Shown: positions 23,920 to 26,698 of the stretch, in pieces
Numbering within the stretch: position 1 is the stretch's first letter
Layout of the letters: every line of letters begins with the position of its first letter
From: a bacterium
Lineage (GTDB): Bacteria > Planctomycetota > J058 > JAJDCP01
Length of the DNA stretch: 26,698 nt
Direction: 5' to 3'
Assembly: GCA_030428695.1 (NCBI GenBank)
Contig: JAUIEM010000092.1
Coordinates: 1-26,698, forward strand
Notes under the pieces: generated by a model
Told to the model about the DNA's origin: nothing
Database searches by the model: none
Seen by the model: only the letters and a program-made list of their open reading frames with translations
Translations under genes and position numbers: made by a program

Positions 23920-23948
23920 ATCGTCGACAGGGTGACGGGCGCTGTCAA
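23920..23948 (-). promoter_or_regulatory. Predicted promoter of the CoA-transferase/GNAT gene
   Basis: On the minus strand a consensus TTGACA (23948-23943), 17 bases, then GACGAT (23925-23920). The -35 overlaps the stop codon of the preceding gene. The leader would be about 66 nt. Confidence 0.45.
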
Positions 23949-25156
23949 CCCGGGCTGTCGGCGCGCCGCACCCGCAGGCCGGTCAGCTCGGCGTCCCGCA
24001 GGTTCCCACGCAGCCCGGTCGGCGTCAGGCTCGAGAAGGCGACGTGCAGCTGCTCGCTCGCGCGCAGCCGGAAGCTCTCCGCATCGACCTCGAGGCCGAG
24101 CAGGGCCAGCCCGCGCAGGGCTCCCTGCAGGTCTTCGAGCTCGACCTCGAGCCGGTTCGGGCTGGTCTCCGGCGGGCAGTAGTCGAGCCGCCCGCGCACC
24201 CGGCACAGGGGCATCGGCTCGCTGCCCGGGCTGCCGAGCACCAGCGAGCCGCGGCCGGCGAGGTCGACCGTGCGCTGCCCGCGCAGGCGCAGGCCGAGGG
24301 CGATGGCGGCGAGCTGCAGGCTCTTGATCTGGATCGCGCCCTTCGAGTCTGCCGTCTCGAGGGCGGCGGCCTTGATGTCGTAGCGCAGCAGCGTCGCCAG
24401 CCGCACCCGTCCGTGGGCGGCGAGGGCGCGGGCCTCGGCGTCGAGGGGCCAGGAGACGAGGGTGGTGTTGTCCCAGGGGACGAGGGGGAAGTCCTTCTCG
24501 AGGATCAGCCGGTCGCCCTCGACCTCGAAGTCGATCACCGCGTCGATCAGCTCGTGGAAGTCGCGCTCGAGGGCCTTGAAGTCGATCTCCCCGGCCTGGA
24601 TCGGGATGCGGAAGAAGCTCGTCAGCGCCGGCTTGACCAGCGGATAGACGAGCAGCACCACCGTCGCGTCGAGCTCGAGCCGGCCGTCGAGCCCGTCGAG
24701 GAAGCCGGCGTCGCGCGGCAGCGGCAGCGAGCTGCCGAGGGCGAGCCGCACCGCGGCCGTCCGCAGTCGCGCCCGCGGGGCGCAGAGCTCGCCGTCGCGC
24801 AGGTGCAGGCCGGCCGGAAACGCGACGCCCTCGCAGCGCAGGCTCCAGCCCTCGGCCTCGAGCTCGACGCGCTCGACGCGCAGCTCCGCGAGGTCGAGGG
24901 CGAGCCCGGCGCCGCCCGCCCGGGCGCTGAGCCCGCGGGCGGAGATCTCGCGCAGCTCGACGGCGACCTCCCCCAGCCGCCCCCGCAGCACCGGGATGCT
25001 CCCGCTGGCGGCTTCCAGGGACACCCCTCCGCCGTCGACGTCCAGCGTGACCTCCCGCAAGAGGGCGTCGCCCTCGGCGGCGAGCTCGGGCAGACCGATG
25101 TCGGAGAGGAGAGCGCGCACGCTGGCGAGCTCGAGCTGGGAGACTTCGATCCGCAT
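23945..25156 (-). CDS. Beta-rich hypothetical protein, function unknown
   Basis: A 403-aa protein from ATG at 25156. It has long runs of alternating hydrophobic and polar residues (VTLDVDGGGVSLEAASG, LRVERVELEAEGWSLRCEGV, ALRGLALLGLEVDAESFRLR). This is the pattern of extended beta-sheet proteins that carry lipids (AsmA- or DUF2993-like), but no family signature is certain. A central part (about 165-215) has a hydrophobic segment TVVLLVYPLVKPALTSFF followed by a helical, acidic stretch. No signal peptide is evident, so location is unclear. It precedes the CoA-transferase/GNAT gene by 97 bp on the same strand, and each appears to have its own promoter. Confidence 0.7.
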   Translation of the reverse strand: MRIEVSQLELASVRALLSDIGLPELAAEGDALLREVTLDVDGGGVSLEAASGSIPVLRGRLGEVAVELREISARGLSARAGGAGLALDLAELRVERVELEAEGWSLRCEGVAFPAGLHLRDGELCAPRARLRTAAVRLALGSSLPLPRDAGFLDGLDGRLELDATVVLLVYPLVKPALTSFFRIPIQAGEIDFKALERDFHELIDAVIDFEVEGDRLILEKDFPLVPWDNTTLVSWPLDAEARALAAHGRVRLATLLRYDIKAAALETADSKGAIQIKSLQLAAIALGLRLRGQRTVDLAGRGSLVLGSPGSEPMPLCRVRGRLDYCPPETSPNRLEVELEDLQGALRGLALLGLEVDAESFRLRASEQLHVAFSSLTPTGLRGNLRDAELTGLRVRRADSPG

Positions 25157-25177
25157 GCGGTCGCTCCGAAAACCTCC

Positions 25178-25206
25178 ATGCTACATGCGGTGCCGGATCC
25201 GTGCAG
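25178..25206 (-). promoter_or_regulatory. Possible promoter of the beta-rich hypothetical gene
   Basis: On the minus strand CTGCAC (25206-25201), 17 bases, TAGCAT (25183-25178), just upstream of the ATG at 25156. The predicted start leaves a leader of about 15 nt carrying CGGAGCG. Confidence 0.35.
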
Positions 25207-25231
25207 AGGGGCGGAAGCGCACGCGGGGAGC

Positions 25232-26389
25232 CTACTGGTTCTCGAACTGCGCGTAGACGACCGTGAAGTCGTAGTAGGTCCGCGTGGAGGTGGCTCCTCC
25301 TCCCGAGAAGGGGGCGCCGATGAGCCTCTGTGTGCCGGGTGTGAGCCGGACGCTTACGACGTTGAACAACTGCAGGAAGGGGCCGCCCACGAACGCGCTC
25401 CAGCGGACCACGATCGTCGCGTAGATCGGACGCGTGTCGCCGCCCCTGTGGCGGACATACATCTGCCGGATGCCCGGGGCGTTGAAGGGTGACGAGAAGG
25501 GAGGGCCTCCCTCGAAGATCTCGAGGTTGAAGCTCGCCAACGAGTCGACGAAGTCCGGGTCGGTGAACGTGGGCAGGTAGTCCGGCGAGCCCTGGGGCAC
25601 ACCATTGACGCAGTCGACGATGCAGAGAGTGTCTGCGACGGTCCCCGAGAGAACCTCAAGGCAGACGGGGGAGCCCACGCCGAAGCCGATCGTCAGGTTC
25701 CCATCGTGCTGGATCTGGGTGAGGAGGGTCCCACTCTGGTAGCTCCAGACCCCCGACTCAACGCCGATGCCGTGGGGCTCGTTCGCGTCGCCGTTCTGGT
25801 ACAGCCGGTAGGTGCGGTCACCGAAGAACTGGAGCTGGACGGACGATCCGATCCCGCCCCCGGGCTGGTTGAACCCGAAGGGCCTGTCGATGAATTGCGC
25901 GACCGTCGGAGCGACGATCGGCTGCACCGTCGAGAAGCTAGTCAGCTCGACCATGAGCTGCGAGGGGCCGACGGAGGACGGACGCACGTAGGTGGTGTCT
26001 CCGCCGCTGATGTGGATCACCAGCAGGTCGTCGCTCGTCGCTCCGGCCGGGAGGGTGTAGTCCATCGTGACCTCGACCGGCCGCGCGAAGAGACTCCCCG
26101 AAGGTTCCAGCGCGTAGGCGGAACCGGCAGAGCTCGCGTCGATCGGGAGCTGCGCGATGGCGATCGAGGTCGTCTCGGCCACCGTGAAGACGGCGGGCGT
26201 CAGGGCCGCGTTCTCGGGCACGTGGACCATCACCGCGTTGTCGGTCGACATGAATGTGGTCTCCGCCTGCGGTTCGATCGTCGCTCCCGCATGGCCGCCA
26301 GACGAAGAGCTGCTACCGTCGCAGCCCCCGATGCCCGCGCCCACCAGGGCGAGTCCAAGGGCTGCCAGAATCCACTGTGCTGCCTTCAT
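25232..26389 (-). CDS. Lipoprotein with ZU5-like N-terminal segment
   Basis: A 385-aa lipoprotein from ATG at 26389, with a near-perfect TAAGGAGG ribosome-binding site. The signal is MKAAQWILAALGLALVGAGIGGC with lipobox IGGC (Cys23), then a Ser/Gly-rich linker. Residues about 35-165 (MVHVPENAALTPAVFTV, AYALEPSGSLFARPVEVTM, DDLLVIHI) resemble ZU5-like beta domains seen in envelope lipoproteins of Planctomycetota and Myxococcota. The C-terminal ~215 residues form a beta-rich part (QLQFFGDRTYRLYQNGD) with no recognised family. It lies 136 bp downstream of the LuxR-type regulator on the same strand. A surface-exposed or periplasmic binding role is likely but unproven. Confidence 0.8.
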   Translation of the reverse strand: MKAAQWILAALGLALVGAGIGGCDGSSSSSGGHAGATIEPQAETTFMSTDNAVMVHVPENAALTPAVFTVAETTSIAIAQLPIDASSAGSAYALEPSGSLFARPVEVTMDYTLPAGATSDDLLVIHISGGDTTYVRPSSVGPSQLMVELTSFSTVQPIVAPTVAQFIDRPFGFNQPGGGIGSSVQLQFFGDRTYRLYQNGDANEPHGIGVESGVWSYQSGTLLTQIQHDGNLTIGFGVGSPVCLEVLSGTVADTLCIVDCVNGVPQGSPDYLPTFTDPDFVDSLASFNLEIFEGGPPFSSPFNAPGIRQMYVRHRGGDTRPIYATIVVRWSAFVGGPFLQLFNVVSVRLTPGTQRLIGAPFSGGGATSTRTYYDFTVVYAQFENQ

Positions 26390-26506
26390 GCTTCCTCCTT
26401 ACCGCGCACCCCGACCGTTTCCGCTTCGTGGCCACGCGGCCCCGGCGGTGGTTGTCGGTGGATGTCGCTCTTTCGCGAAGGGTAGCGCAACCGGATCGGG
26501 CGCAGT

Positions 26507-26525
26507 ATCCCCCGTTTGGGGGGAT
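26507..26525 (-). terminator. Hairpin at the end of the LuxR-type gene
   Basis: ATCCCCC pairs with GGGGGAT (26507-26525) around a short loop at the regulator's stop codon. There is no U run on the minus strand, so it is only a tentative terminator or attenuator before the lipoprotein gene. Confidence 0.3.
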
Positions 26526-26698
26526 CACGGCCCCGGACGGCGACCGAGAAGGTAGCGGACGAGGGCGGCACGGTTGACGGTTCCGGTCTTGCGGTAGGCG
26601 CTGGAGAGGTACTGCTTGACCGTGTCGGGCCGGATGCCGAGCTCGCGGGCGATCTCCTTGTTCGCCAGGCCGTTCATCGCGTGCATCGCGACCTCCCG
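26525..26698 (-). CDS. LuxR-type response regulator, C-terminal HTH only (5' end outside window)
   Basis: The last 57 codons of a gene entering from the right edge. The sequence REVAMHAMNGLANKEIAREL, then GIRPDTVKQYLSSAYRKTG and NRAALVRYLL, is the LuxR/FixJ-family helix-turn-helix with its recognition helix (DTVKQYLSSAYRK). The stop TGA is at 26527-26525. The N-terminal part (receiver, PAS or other sensor) is outside the window, so the signal cannot be stated. It may regulate the lipoprotein gene directly downstream. Confidence 0.88.
   Translation of the reverse strand, partial: REVAMHAMNGLANKEIARELGIRPDTVKQYLSSAYRKTGTVNRAALVRYLLGRRPGP

Noticed and set aside
21763..24327. 854-codon plus-strand open frame opposite the CoA-transferase/GNAT gene
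   Set aside because: Antisense shadow; begins inside a low-complexity purine tract.

Overview
The window is GC-rich chromosomal DNA with a strong preference for G or C at third codon positions, dense bacterial gene packing and many GTG/TTG starts. No plasmid, phage or IS backbone is visible. The gene set is a large transmembrane Ser/Thr kinase fused to a formylglycine-generating-enzyme (FGE)-like domain, a PATAN/PQQ-propeller membrane protein, a hopanoid-type sugar-nucleotide epimerase, a Lgt with a GCCYG-type motif and a tandem DUF4157 protein. This fits an environmental Planctomycetota bacterium best, with Myxococcota or a related phylum as the alternative. The lineage is inference; no rRNA or marker phylogeny is present.

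Left part (1-5021, minus strand): a truncated secreted protein with a pre-peptidase-C-like domain, the 1018-aa kinase, a four-helix membrane protein and a tiny Cys/His-rich lipoprotein. From 5210 the plus strand carries a UbiB/ABC1-family kinase, a 57-aa ORF and an HpnA-like NAD-dependent epimerase; the last two are coupled by an ATGA overlap. Then comes queG (epoxyqueuosine reductase).

Middle (9236-15498): an inverted pair of REP-like hairpins, then minus-strand yebC, tRNA-Ser(GCU) with a strong terminator, an alpha/beta hydrolase, and a two-gene unit joined by a TGATG overlap. That unit is a PATAN-TPR-TM-PQQ propeller protein followed by a secreted companion. Divergent from it, hemW, lgt and fxsA form a compact plus-strand operon (15647-18354) of housekeeping membrane and cofactor genes.

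Right part: a 1047-aa protein with two DUF4157/eCIS-core metallopeptidase-like domains, one at each end of a very basic middle (18443-21586). A 353-bp convergent intergenic region follows, holding a third REP-like unit and a long purine/pyrimidine hairpin. Then, on the minus strand, come a CoA-transferase/GNAT fusion, an unrecognised beta-rich protein, a lipoprotein with a ZU5-like segment, and the C-terminal end of a LuxR-type regulator running off the window.

The most notable items are the tandem DUF4157 protein, the GTAG-headed REP-like hairpins with compensatory base changes between copies, the kinase whose FGE-like domain lacks the catalytic cysteines, and the CoA-transferase/GNAT fusion with Leu where the catalytic Glu is expected. 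A recurrent TTG(C)-N17-TA(G/C)xxT promoter pattern lies upstream of many of the genes.
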